34,137 bases of DNA from assembly GCA_003169695.1 (NCBI GenBank), contig PNAS01000047.1, positions 1 to 34,137 of the forward strand, written 5' to 3'. Source of the stretch: Spartobacteria bacterium. Its GTDB lineage: Bacteria > Verrucomicrobiota > Verrucomicrobiia > Chthoniobacterales > UBA10450. Below are positions 15,879 through 23,877 of this stretch, in pieces. The notes under the pieces were generated by a model, which saw nothing but the letters and a program-made list of their open reading frames with translations, had not been told where the DNA came from and made no database searches. Both the position numbers and the translations under genes were made by a program. Position 1 is the stretch's first letter, and each line of letters starts with the position of its first letter.

Positions 15879-17984
15879 ATGCATTGGCTCAGTCATCATC
15901 GGCGCTTTGTCGTGGCGGCCATCTGCGCGCTCTGCGCCGGCGTGATTATTGCCGTGCATTTTTTCCCGGACTTTCCATTCGTCTCGGCGATCTGGCGACA
16001 GGAGCAGAACTTCGAGGACTTTCTCCAGCGCGAAGGCCGGAAGACAGCAACGCGTCCGGATTTTGTCTTCCTCGGCATCGACCAGAGCACGCTGGAGCTT
16101 CCGCCATTATTGCCGGAAGAGGTCGCTCAGAATCGGGCGTTGCAGTTGATGTCGGAGCGACCGTTTCCATGGTCGCGCGAAGTTTACGCGCTCCTTCTCG
16201 ATCGACTTTTCGGTGCCGGCGCGCGGCTGGTCATGTTCGATCTGCTTTTCAACCCGCCCAACGATGGCGACCCCGCGCTGCACCAGGCGCTCGATCGTTA
16301 CCGTGATCGCGTTGTGGTCGGCGCGAACATCGATGCGGCAAACGCCAACCAAATTGTCTGCCCGAACCCGGTGGTGATCCCGCCGCCGCCGCTCGCGGAT
16401 GATCGCGTGGGATTTGTAAATTTTTGGTCCGATTCAGTGGACGGAAAAGTTCGCGCGATTTACTTCACCAGGTCGGACCGCCAGCTTGCCGGGCAAGAGC
16501 TTTTTCCGGGCGAGGAGGTTTTCGAATCTTTTTCGGCGCGCGCGCTCGCGAAACTCGGACACACGGCCGACGTTCCGCGTGACGGGCGACTCCATCAGTT
16601 ACGTCTCAGCGAGAGTCACGTCTACGATCCTCGCCCGCTCTACGAAGTTTTCGATCCCAAGCTCTGGCAGGCGAACTATGCAGATGGGGCTTTCTTTAAG
16701 GACAAAATTATAATCGTCGGTGCCTCGGCCCAGATCCTGCACGACTTTGTCGTCACGCCGATGGACTTGGACACGCCCGGCCCGTCGTTGCACTTGCAAG
16801 CGATCGCGGCAGCGATCGATCATGATTTTCTTCGCAACACTTCGGAAGCGACCGATCTCATTCTGGTTTGCGCGGCAGGGATCTTGGCATGGGCGCTGAT
16901 TGCATTCGTCAGGCGACCGCTCGTTTGTCTGATTGCGCTGCTGCTGATTGCCGGGGCGCACCTGGCCTTCGCGCGCGTCGCCTACGATCGCATTGGCTTG
17001 CTTGTCGTGGCGGTGCCGGTGCTAACCGCATTTCTCAGCGGCGGCTTCCTCTCATTAGGCTTCGAATACGTGCTGGAAAGCATGGAGAAGTTGCGCACCC
17101 GCCGCACGCTCGAGCGTTACGTCTCGAAAAATCTGGTAAAGGAAATTCTCGAAAATCCCGACAGCTTCTACAGCAGCCTGCGCGGCGTGCGCATCCCCGC
17201 GACGATCCTGTTTTCCGATATCGTTGGCTTCACCACGGTAACCGAAAGCGCCGATCCCGAGGCGCTCGTCAAACAGCTCAACGAATACTTGAGCCGCATG
17301 ACGGCGGCTGTCTTCGAAAATGCCGGCACGCTTGATAAGTTTATCGGCGACGCGGTCATGGCAGTGTGGGGTAACGTCAGTAGCCGTGGCATCGCCGAAG
17401 ACGCGAGATGTTGTGCCCGAGCCGCCCTCGCGATGCGGCGCGAGCTTCAGTTACTGAACCGAAAATGGCAGGCAGAAGGGATTGCGCCATTCGCGATCGG
17501 CATTGGAATCAATCAGGGCGATGTTCTCGGGGGAAACATTGGGTCACAGGCAAAAGCCGATCCGACAGTGATCGGCGATGCGGTGAATCTGGCGTCGCGA
17601 CTCGAAGCTCTAACGCGGACGTATCGCGTTGACATTTTGGTCGGCGCCGGCGCGAGCGAGTTAATCCGCGACGAGTTTCATCTGCGGAGCGTGGCGCTCG
17701 TCCAGGTGAAAGGGAAGACGAGGCCGGTCGAAATTTTCACATTGATCGGGGCGAAGAACGATTCCGGGGACGAGGAGTTTCTCCAGCGGCTCGAGACCTA
17801 CGAAGCCGGGCTTCGAAAATTTCGGGAGCGCGACTTCACGCGGGCGAAGATCCTGTTTTCAAAGTTTCTCGAATTTTATCCGGAAGACGCGCTGGCCAAG
17901 ATGTATCTCGAGCGCGCGCTCGAATATGAGGAGCAGCCGCCAGACGAATCCTGGAATGCTGTCGAAGTCTTCAAGAAGAAGTGA
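15879..17984 (+). CDS. CHASE2-domain class III adenylate cyclase
   Basis: A membrane cyclase that converts ATP to cAMP under control of an extracytoplasmic CHASE2 sensor. One N-terminal helix (VVAAICALCAGVIIAVHFF), a CHASE2 domain (about 30-320, with PDFVFLGIDQSTLE and FFKDKIIIVGASA), three helices (about 330-410), then the cyclase domain. Metal aspartates D447 (LFSDIVGFT) and D491 (GDAVMAVWG), K487 (LDKFIGD) and T563 (DPTVIGDAVN) fit ATP specificity; N570 and R574 are the transition-state pair. A TPR-like tail (ERDFTRAKILFSKFLEFYPEDALAK, split) ends the protein. The frame is open to an ATG at 15717, but the extra 54 codons contain a low-complexity ACGAGCACGATTACGATT stretch, so ATG 15879 is preferred without a good Shine-Dalgarno. 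Confidence 0.88.
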   Translation: MHWLSHHRRFVVAAICALCAGVIIAVHFFPDFPFVSAIWRQEQNFEDFLQREGRKTATRPDFVFLGIDQSTLELPPLLPEEVAQNRALQLMSERPFPWSREVYALLLDRLFGAGARLVMFDLLFNPPNDGDPALHQALDRYRDRVVVGANIDAANANQIVCPNPVVIPPPPLADDRVGFVNFWSDSVDGKVRAIYFTRSDRQLAGQELFPGEEVFESFSARALAKLGHTADVPRDGRLHQLRLSESHVYDPRPLYEVFDPKLWQANYADGAFFKDKIIIVGASAQILHDFVVTPMDLDTPGPSLHLQAIAAAIDHDFLRNTSEATDLILVCAAGILAWALIAFVRRPLVCLIALLLIAGAHLAFARVAYDRIGLLVVAVPVLTAFLSGGFLSLGFEYVLESMEKLRTRRTLERYVSKNLVKEILENPDSFYSSLRGVRIPATILFSDIVGFTTVTESADPEALVKQLNEYLSRMTAAVFENAGTLDKFIGDAVMAVWGNVSSRGIAEDARCCARAALAMRRELQLLNRKWQAEGIAPFAIGIGINQGDVLGGNIGSQAKADPTVIGDAVNLASRLEALTRTYRVDILVGAGASELIRDEFHLRSVALVQVKGKTRPVEIFTLIGAKNDSGDEEFLQRLETYEAGLRKFRERDFTRAKILFSKFLEFYPEDALAKMYLERALEYEEQPPDESWNAVEVFKKK

Positions 17985-18026
17985 AGCTTTTTCAGGAGCA
18001 CGAAACCCTCGCGTCGAATGGAAGCG

Positions 18027-18087
18027 CGCCATATTATCGTGGCTCATTCAATGGATCGGCCAGCTACCGTTATCGCCTCGACGCAGC
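18027..18087. repeat. Dispersed intergenic repeat, copy 1
   Basis: Contains ATATTATCGTGGCTCATTCA, then ATGGAT and CAGCTACCG, matching 23630-23690 at roughly 80% by eye. A shorter related piece (ATCATCGTGGCTCAGTTAGC) is at 21453-21472, just downstream of the methyltransferase gene. Confidence 0.65.
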
Positions 18088-18111
18088 CGCGTTGGTGACG
18101 CTGTTGCCCTC

Positions 18112-18199
18112 TTCGAAAAGATAGTTGCCTCAAGGATTGGAGGATTGTCCGGAGGCTTTGCTTCTTAAGTAGTCCAGGCACTCGTCGAGTCGCCGGTCT
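18112..18199 (-). pseudogene. Remnant of a methyltransferase gene 3' end
   Basis: This 88-base stretch aligns with 21504-21593, the 3' end of the methyltransferase at 21522-22283 and its immediate downstream DNA. On the minus strand it still reads LDECLDYLRSKASGQSSNP followed by a TGA stop, against VDECLEYLRSKASRQSCSP plus TGA in the intact gene. No further upstream similarity is visible beyond 18199, so only the tail was copied or survived. Confidence 0.75.
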
Positions 18200-18414
18200 C
18201 GAGATTGGCGCGGTCGAGCAGTGAACGCCGGCTACGACCGCCTTGTCGAAAGCCGAGCCGGTGCGCTCGTCAAGCTCACAGGCAATGACTCGGCACGCAT
18301 GAAGGGCGGTGTAAAGACACGGCGGTGACGACGCGGCAGCTTGAAGGCACGTTGCGCAATCGGGAGGAAGCGCTGGAGTGGGTGAAGCGCCAATACTAGT
18401 TGCAGAGGAGGGGT

Positions 18415-18459
18415 TAAAAAACATTCGGCGTTCAACGATTAAACCGTTAAACGCCGAAT
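18415..18459 (-). terminator. Rho-independent terminator of the secreted propeller gene
   Basis: On the minus strand, a perfect 10-base stem ATTCGGCGTT / AACGCCGAAT (18450-18459 with 18423-18432) is followed by G and a run of seven T. It lies 22 bases beyond the stop codon of the gene at 18481-21180. Confidence 0.88.
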
Positions 18460-18480
18460 CAAGCCGCTTTCCTGGCACCC

Positions 18481-21180
18481 TTAAGGAGGAGTTGTAGCGC
18501 TTGCAACATTGGACAGTGCAGAGTTCCCGCGAGAATTAAACGCCCGGGCTCGATAATAATAGGTCGTTCCTGCCGTGCGCCCATTATCTGTGTATGTGGT
18601 GACATTGGCGCCGAGAGTAGCGATTAATGTAAAGGTTACGCCGGTGCTAGACCGTTGAAGCTGAAAACCAGTCTCGTTATTCGCATTGTCAGTCCACGTG
18701 AGACCAATCTGGCTGGATGAGATTGCAGTTGCTACAAGATTTGTTGGCGCAGCGGGTGTCTGACCAGGGCTAGGAGTAGGAGTAGGTGTCGGTGTTGGAG
18801 CGTCCAAAAAATTGATGACGTAGGCTCCGCGCCCATAGGTGGCCGCGGCAAGCTGACGACTGGGGCCATTGAAGGACAGGCCTTGGACGACCATTCCTGC
18901 CGGCATGCCGGCACTCATGCTTCCCCACGTTCCGCCGCCATCGATGCTGGCGTAAACGCCCCCGTGGGAGGCTGCGAAGATATGGGTCGGATTGACCGGA
19001 TCGATCGCCAGATCGTGATAGATGATATTGGCGGGCGCGCTCAGAATGGTCCAGCTCGCGTTCAGGCCCATATTGAGGGTCTTGTAGACGGCTGAACTGC
19101 ACGCGAGATAGGCCGTTGACGAGTTGGTGGGATCGACGATGACAGCGTTGATCGCTAATCCCCCGGGCAAACCGGGCGTGACATCGGTCCAGGCGGCCCC
19201 GGTGCCACTGTTAGCAGTGGACGTCACAAAAACTTCCGAAAAATTGTTAGCGACAGCGTAGATGACGTCCGAGTTGCTGGGCGCCTCATAAAGAGCGTCA
19301 ATAGTTCCACCGTTGGGATCAATACCGCCCCCGATGGCACCGCCGATGCGCGTCCAGTTGTCACCCGAGTCAAGGCTGCGCCAGACGTTCTGAAATCCCA
19401 TGATGACACGGGCCGAATCACCAGGAGCCATGAACATCGCAGGAAAAGTTGACGAACCCTCACCGTAGGCTTCAAGCGGCGTGACATTGGTCTGGACACC
19501 GTTAATCACTCGAACGGGACCGCGGCTTGCGTCGGGCGGGCCGTGGACTGGATTGCAGTTGTAGTAGACGTAGTACAACTTAGTGCTGACATTCGGATCG
19601 ATTTGTGGTTTGTAGCCGTCGCCGCCGTAAACCATCGTCCAGGGCGGGTTGGCTCCGGCGTACAACTGGGTCCCGTTGTCTTGATTTCCCATGACCATGT
19701 GACCGTCGCTGCTTAAGGACACTCCCCGCATGAGCACCCCGGCAAGGTTTTCGTTCTTGCTATACCAGAGCATGGGGCCGCTGCTCGAATAATCGACGCG
19801 GTAGATGCCGCCGTCGGTGCCCAGGTAGTTCCTCTCCGTGCTCGTTGGGGAAAAGGCGATGGAATGAATGTCGACGTGGACATGTTCAGCGGTGACCCAC
19901 GAATTGCCCGAGTCCATGGAATACTGCAGGTCGCCGCCGCCGCCAACGAAGATCCGGTTTGGATGGACAGGGTCGACACCGAAGCAGTAAAGCTCAGCGC
20001 CGGAGGGTTGGAGGCTCGTCCAGCTGGAGCCCTGGTTGGTCGATTTGACGATGGTGGTGCGGTTGGGGTTGTTTTCTTTGAAAGCCAGGTATAGCACGGA
20101 TTGGACGAAAGCCAGACAAGACGGGGCAGGCCCGTCTGGGATACTATGTATCAGGACCCACCCGCCGCTTGCGCCCATCTTAAACACGCCGTCGGGTGCC
20201 GTGACGTAGAGCGTGGAGGGTGCAGCCGGATCGATGGCGATGTCATAGAAGGCTACGCCTTCCCATTCCCACCAAGGCGCCCCCCCTGCGTTCTTGATCG
20301 AAGTCCAAGTCGAGCCGCTGTCGGTGGACTTCCAGACACTGTGGTTCCCGCCGGAGGCTTTAATGACGCTCGCGTACAACGTTGTCGAAGTTTCGGAGCC
20401 CGCCGTGGTCGGATCGATGACGATCTTCGCGACTGTACTTGCGCTGAACTGCGACGACCCGGGAAGGGGCAGCCAAGTCGTTCCAGAATCGAGCGAACGG
20501 TAGATGCCCACGCCGAAATACTGAATGGTCCCTGTCCCAGCGTAGATGATGTTCGGCGCGTTCGGATCGATGGCGATCGATCTTATGGACTGAGAAAGGA
20601 AGCCGTCGGAGAGATAGCTCCAATGTCCCCCTCCATCCACGGATTTCGAAAGCCCCCCCTCGCTTCCCACGTAGACGGTATTCCCGTCGCCCGGATGGAC
20701 TGCAATAGCGTTGATGCGCGCGCTTGCCCCACAACTGGAGAGCGGCGGGTAAGGTGTAGTGCAACTGTCACCCGGAAGACTCCAGTCATTCCAAAGCGGC
20801 GAAAGAACGGAAAAAGTCCAGGATGGCGTCGGCGTCGTCTGGGGCGACATGAAAGTCCGGCCCTGCAAGAGAGGACTTGGGGGCAACGCGCGCGCGGCGG
20901 CCAAGGCGGTTGCGAAGGCGGCGGGCGACACGTTTCCAAAGGACCGGTTGAAATATTCACGACGCATCTTGACAGACTCGGGATCGCTATCGTCGTCCGG
21001 ACGAGAGGCGTGATCGGGGATTTGCGCCGCGGGCGAAACGCAAGCCGCGCTGCTCGCGTGTTGGGTGTCGGCACGGCGCGCCTTCGCGACCGCGCTATAA
21101 CAGCAGAACAGCAATACAGCCGCAAGAATGGGCGAGAGTACGAGAATCCATTTGGTTGGAGTCGGGGATGTTGTTTTCAT
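18481..21180 (-). CDS. Secreted Asp-box (sortilin/VPS10-like) beta-propeller protein with C-terminal FN3 domain
   Basis: An 899-residue exported protein from ATG 21180. A signal peptide is visible (KWILVLSPILAAVLLFCCYSA split at its end). Asp-box repeats of the S-x-D-x-G-x-x-W type recur through residues 150-780: SVDGGGHW, SLDSGTTW, STDSGSTW, STNQGSSW, SMDSGNSW, SLDSGDNW, SIDGGGTW, each preceded by NTVYVGS-like strands. This is the pattern of BNR/sortilin-like propellers. A Pro/Thr linker (APTPTPTPTPSPGQTP) leads to a fibronectin type III domain at about 810-899 (LTWTDNANNETGFQLQRS, YYYRARAFNSRGNS). No catalytic residues were recognised. A surface binding or adhesion role is inferred. The frame extends to 21237. 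It has a strong terminator of its own. Confidence 0.85.
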   Translation of the reverse strand: MKTTSPTPTKWILVLSPILAAVLLFCCYSAVAKARRADTQHASSAACVSPAAQIPDHASRPDDDSDPESVKMRREYFNRSFGNVSPAAFATALAAARALPPSPLLQGRTFMSPQTTPTPSWTFSVLSPLWNDWSLPGDSCTTPYPPLSSCGASARINAIAVHPGDGNTVYVGSEGGLSKSVDGGGHWSYLSDGFLSQSIRSIAIDPNAPNIIYAGTGTIQYFGVGIYRSLDSGTTWLPLPGSSQFSASTVAKIVIDPTTAGSETSTTLYASVIKASGGNHSVWKSTDSGSTWTSIKNAGGAPWWEWEGVAFYDIAIDPAAPSTLYVTAPDGVFKMGASGGWVLIHSIPDGPAPSCLAFVQSVLYLAFKENNPNRTTIVKSTNQGSSWTSLQPSGAELYCFGVDPVHPNRIFVGGGGDLQYSMDSGNSWVTAEHVHVDIHSIAFSPTSTERNYLGTDGGIYRVDYSSSGPMLWYSKNENLAGVLMRGVSLSSDGHMVMGNQDNGTQLYAGANPPWTMVYGGDGYKPQIDPNVSTKLYYVYYNCNPVHGPPDASRGPVRVINGVQTNVTPLEAYGEGSSTFPAMFMAPGDSARVIMGFQNVWRSLDSGDNWTRIGGAIGGGIDPNGGTIDALYEAPSNSDVIYAVANNFSEVFVTSTANSGTGAAWTDVTPGLPGGLAINAVIVDPTNSSTAYLACSSAVYKTLNMGLNASWTILSAPANIIYHDLAIDPVNPTHIFAASHGGVYASIDGGGTWGSMSAGMPAGMVVQGLSFNGPSRQLAAATYGRGAYVINFLDAPTPTPTPTPSPGQTPAAPTNLVATAISSSQIGLTWTDNANNETGFQLQRSSTGVTFTLIATLGANVTTYTDNGRTAGTTYYYRARAFNSRGNSALSNVASATTPP

Positions 21181-21521
21181 AATAATGTCCAAGGAGTTGA
21201 CTGACTCCAGACAGCCCGCACCTCGCGCGTCGCGCAACTTTGAAAATCGCGCGCGTGCGCGTGCTTGTCAAAACTTCGGTTTCGCCAATTTGTGTACTTC
21301 TGGCAGAGGAAGCAGGGGCCTCTTTAAGTGGCCGAACCGCCGCGTGGCCAGAAACAGCTTAACACCGCTAACGCTCAATCCTCACTGAGAGCCAGCCGAA
21401 AACTGTTGCAGCCTGGCAAGAAACCATTGTGTCGTCCGCGAGAGAGCCAAATCATCGTGGCTCAGTTAGCAGGCCGGCGTGGCAACTAAACCCGCCTGCC
21501 TAGTTCCAAAAGGTAATTGCC
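21181..21521. other. Non-coding gap between the propeller gene and the methyltransferase
   Basis: About 340 bases with no gene. It holds an alternating CGCGCGCGTGCGCGTGC-like tract around 21250-21270 and a related piece of the dispersed repeat (ATCATCGTGGCTCAGTTAGC at 21453-21472). An imperfect inverted repeat TTAGCAGGC / GCCTGCCTA at about 21466-21502 may end the methyltransferase transcript. Confidence 0.5.
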
Positions 21522-22283
21522 TCAGGGGCTGCAGGATTGCCTGGATGCTTTGCTTCTTAAGTATTCCAGACACTCGTCGACTCGCGGTTTCGCGCAGGCA
21601 TAAAACTGATAGAAAGAGACAGACCTGGCCAGGCCGAAGACACTTCCTTCAACCTCAGAAAAGAAGTATCGCAAAACACTCTCGATTTCCCTCGCGGAGT
21701 TAACATGTTCGTGTCTCATCAGCACTTCATAATCCAGGTTGTACCTAAGTCTAAACTCCAACGCGGTTGTGGCTTTCCAGGCAAGCCGCCAAAGCATTGT
21801 CCCTTCGCTCGGGATGCCCGCTCGGAATTGTCCTCCATCAACCAGGAGCAAGGCGCTTTGCGCAACCACCTCCGGTAAATTGCAAATATGTTCGAGCACC
21901 GCCACAGAGATAATCCGTTCATATCTTGAGGTAGGAGGAATTTCAAAGATGTCGTCGTAAGTATTCCTGACGCGATCGAGATCCGGCGAAGACTTATACA
22001 GATCGCGAAATGGCTCCACGATATCGTAGGGGTTGGACAGTGGTTCGTAGGGCAACTGATTTAGAGTGCCGGCGCCAAGTTCGAGCGTGGATTTCCGCGA
22101 GCCCGACTTTACATCCTCGGCCAGCTTCTTATGCATCCAGCTCTCCGCCCTTTTGGCCAGGGATAATACTTTTGACTTACCTTCGCGGCTATTCCTATAG
22201 TGCTGGAGGTAGATGGCCGCGAATTCAGGCGAGAGCGGAGGACGCTCTTTAGGAAAATTGCTGAATAGGTTGTTTGTTGTCAC
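21522..22283 (-). CDS. Class I SAM-dependent methyltransferase
   Basis: A 253-residue cytoplasmic protein with a Rossmann-type methyltransferase core. SAM-binding motif I is STLELGAGTLNQLPYE (about residues 64-79), followed by the acidic strand end YDIVEPF. The post-motif strand YERIISVAVLEHICNLPEVV corresponds to motif IV, and SALLLVDGGQFRAGIPSEG to the motif V-VI region. The C-terminal part (after about 180, RYFFSEVEGSVFGLARSVSFY) is probably the lid. The substrate is unknown; the surroundings suggest a sugar or lipid-linked glycan. Its last 19 codons are duplicated as a remnant at 18112-18199. The next gene upstream on the same strand is the GT2 at 22388. Confidence 0.75.
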   Translation of the reverse strand: MTTNNLFSNFPKERPPLSPEFAAIYLQHYRNSREGKSKVLSLAKRAESWMHKKLAEDVKSGSRKSTLELGAGTLNQLPYEPLSNPYDIVEPFRDLYKSSPDLDRVRNTYDDIFEIPPTSRYERIISVAVLEHICNLPEVVAQSALLLVDGGQFRAGIPSEGTMLWRLAWKATTALEFRLRYNLDYEVLMRHEHVNSAREIESVLRYFFSEVEGSVFGLARSVSFYQFYACAKPRVDECLEYLRSKASRQSCSP

Positions 22284-22387
22284 TCGTTTAGCTTCAGGGT
22301 TTGCCGTGAAGTTTACTATCGAGTATTGCTCTGACTAGTAGCATAGCCTTGCTCCAGGTGCTTCGACGTCCACAAGAGAAATACGCG

Positions 22388-23353
22388 CTAGTTACTGTGA
22401 GGAGTGGCAGGGGGTTCTGTTGAGTTGGCAATAACATAGCGCGGACGGCGCTTAACTTCTTCGTAAATACGTGCCAGGTATTGGCCAATGATGCCGAGAC
22501 TGATCATTAATAGGCTTCCGATAATGAGAAGTAAGAGAATAACTGTGGCAAACCCGCTGACCGATTTGCCCGCAAGCTGCAAAACCAGCGTATAGATACC
22601 AAAGACAACGGAAAAGATAAGGAAGAACAACCCTGCTACCGTGACGAACTGCAGCGGTAAGGAAGAAAAAGCAGAGATGCCGGTCAGAGCCAGTTCGAAA
22701 CGTCGCAGGAAGGACCATCCGGTTTCCCCTCCTACGCGCCCGGGAACCTCGAATGGAATTTGCGCGCGGGTGAACCCCAGCCACGCTGTCATGCCACGAA
22801 AGAACACGTTGCGCTCTTCCATTTGCAGCCAGGCGTCGACCGCTCGGCGGTTCATTAACTTGAAATCCGAGGCGCCCTTCAAATTAACCCCGGCCAGCTT
22901 ATTGAGGATGACATAAAAGAGCAGAGCGCCGAGTTTGCCCGACAACGATTCCTGCCCGCGGTTAATTTTGACCGCCTCTACAATGTCGGCGCCGGTCGTT
23001 CGCCACAGCCGCACCATATCCGGCAAGAGCGCAGGTGGATGTTGTCCGTCTCCGTCCATCACGACAACGACATCGCCGCGCGCGCGTTCCAAGCCGGCGC
23101 AGAGGGCGAGTTCTTTCCCAAAGTTTCGGCTCAGGCGCACTCCGTGCAAAGCAGGTAATATTTGTGCCTCCTCCGAGATGATCTTCCATGTCTCATCTGG
23201 TGAGCCGTCATCAACGAGAATCAACTCAAATGGGCAACCAGTTTTAGCCAGCGCGGCCGTCACCCCGGAAAGAAGCGGGCGCAAGTTAGGACCCTCTTTG
23301 TAAAGTGGGATGACTACCGAAATAAGAGGTGACCTGGCGGGATCGATGTCCAT
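22388..23353 (-). CDS. GtrB/ArnC-like polyprenyl-phosphate glycosyltransferase
   Basis: A 321-residue GT2 enzyme from ATG 23353 (the frame reaches 23392). It transfers a sugar from a nucleotide donor to undecaprenyl phosphate on the cytoplasmic face. Seen: SPLISVVIPLYKEGPNLRPL, LILVDDGSPDETW, the DxD-type VVMDGDGQHPPAL, ASDFKLMNRRAVDAW, and ERNVFFRGMTAWLGF, all typical of GtrB/DPMS-like enzymes. Two C-terminal transmembrane helices (FVTVAGLFFLIFSVVFGIY and VILLLLIIGSLLMISLGII) are followed by YLARIYEEVKRRPRYV, the hallmark amphipathic tail. It probably supplies lipid-linked sugar to the GT-C proteins to its right. Confidence 0.9.
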   Translation of the reverse strand: MDIDPARSPLISVVIPLYKEGPNLRPLLSGVTAALAKTGCPFELILVDDGSPDETWKIISEEAQILPALHGVRLSRNFGKELALCAGLERARGDVVVVMDGDGQHPPALLPDMVRLWRTTGADIVEAVKINRGQESLSGKLGALLFYVILNKLAGVNLKGASDFKLMNRRAVDAWLQMEERNVFFRGMTAWLGFTRAQIPFEVPGRVGGETGWSFLRRFELALTGISAFSSLPLQFVTVAGLFFLIFSVVFGIYTLVLQLAGKSVSGFATVILLLLIIGSLLMISLGIIGQYLARIYEEVKRRPRYVIANSTEPPATPHSN

Positions 23354-23392
23354 GACTCTGCGTCGCGGCGCCCACCGGGGTGTCGCTGGCAC

Positions 23393-23877
23393 GAAATCGC
23401 TAAGCTTTTTCGAAGGCGCTGTAAAGCCAAGTTTAAATCCTCAGGGAGTTGGCAAGTCGAGACCGCAGCGTTTCAGTTGCCACAGCGCTGCTGGCGGCGC
23501 AAAGGAATTTGCCGGATTGGCGCCCGGGAAGATAAAGGCCGGCACCACCGCAGCTACGTCACTCCTCAAACGAAATCCGCCCGAGTGGCGCCGCGCTCCG
23601 ATAACGAAAACCTTGCGCCGTCCGGGAGTGCGCATATTATCGTTGCTCATTCAATGGATAAACAGCTACCGCCATCGGCTCCCCGCAGCTTCGGCGGGGA
23701 TGCCGGCTCTTGCTAGTTCGCAAAAGCAAACGCTATGCGGACAAAATGATGACATCGAGTTCAGGCGGACGACTCTCATACTTCATGTGTAACTTCTCTC
23801 TGCGCGCGAACGCGAGTGGCCCAGAAGACGAAACAGCTATTCGGCAAGGCGATGATCGAATTTACGGAGGTTAGGGG
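23393..23877. other. Divergent non-coding region upstream of the NHL-membrane protein pair
   Basis: About 485 bases between a minus-strand GT2 and the plus-strand membrane protein. It holds copy 2 of the dispersed repeat (23630-23690), followed by a CCCCGCAGCTTCGGCGGGG hairpin at about 23682-23700 and by CTAGTTCGCAAAAG, which matches CTAGTTCCAAAAG downstream of the methyltransferase. A good Shine-Dalgarno GGAGG (23866-23870) sits seven bases before the ATG at 23878. Short open frames here are not convincing genes. Confidence 0.6.
23630..23690. repeat. Dispersed intergenic repeat, copy 2
   Basis: CGCATATTATCGTTGCTCAT, TCAATGGAT, CAGCTACCG and ATCGGCTCC align in the same order with 18027-18087. 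On the minus strand each copy begins a short frame MSxDNM, which explains the small open frames seen there. Confidence 0.65.

Larger units (their letters stand above)
17985..18480. other. Non-coding gap with a gene-tail remnant, a repeat and a terminator
   Basis: About 500 bases with no intact gene. It holds copy 1 of a dispersed repeat (18027-18087), a remnant of a methyltransferase 3' end (18112-18199) and the terminator of the minus-strand propeller gene (18415-18459). The minus-strand frame across 18044-18478 is not protein-like and reads the remnant in the wrong frame. Confidence 0.7.

Noticed and set aside
18044..18478. A 144-residue minus-strand frame in the gap after the cyclase
   Set aside because: It crosses a terminator hairpin and reads the methyltransferase-tail remnant in the wrong frame.
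20101..21204. A 367-residue plus-strand open frame opposite the Asp-box gene
   Set aside because: The opposite strand has a signal peptide and repeated Asp-box motifs; this frame is Arg/Gly-rich with no recognisable features.
23441..23650. A small minus-strand frame beginning MSNDNM, and a similar one beginning MSHDNM at 17859-18047
   Set aside because: Both simply start within copies of the same intergenic repeat and diverge at once; the second overlaps the cyclase gene.
23310..23792. A plus-strand frame containing KAGTT, reminiscent of a sulfotransferase P-loop
   Set aside because: The match is a few residues only, the rest is unlike a sulfotransferase, and the frame runs through a dispersed repeat. 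Treated as chance.
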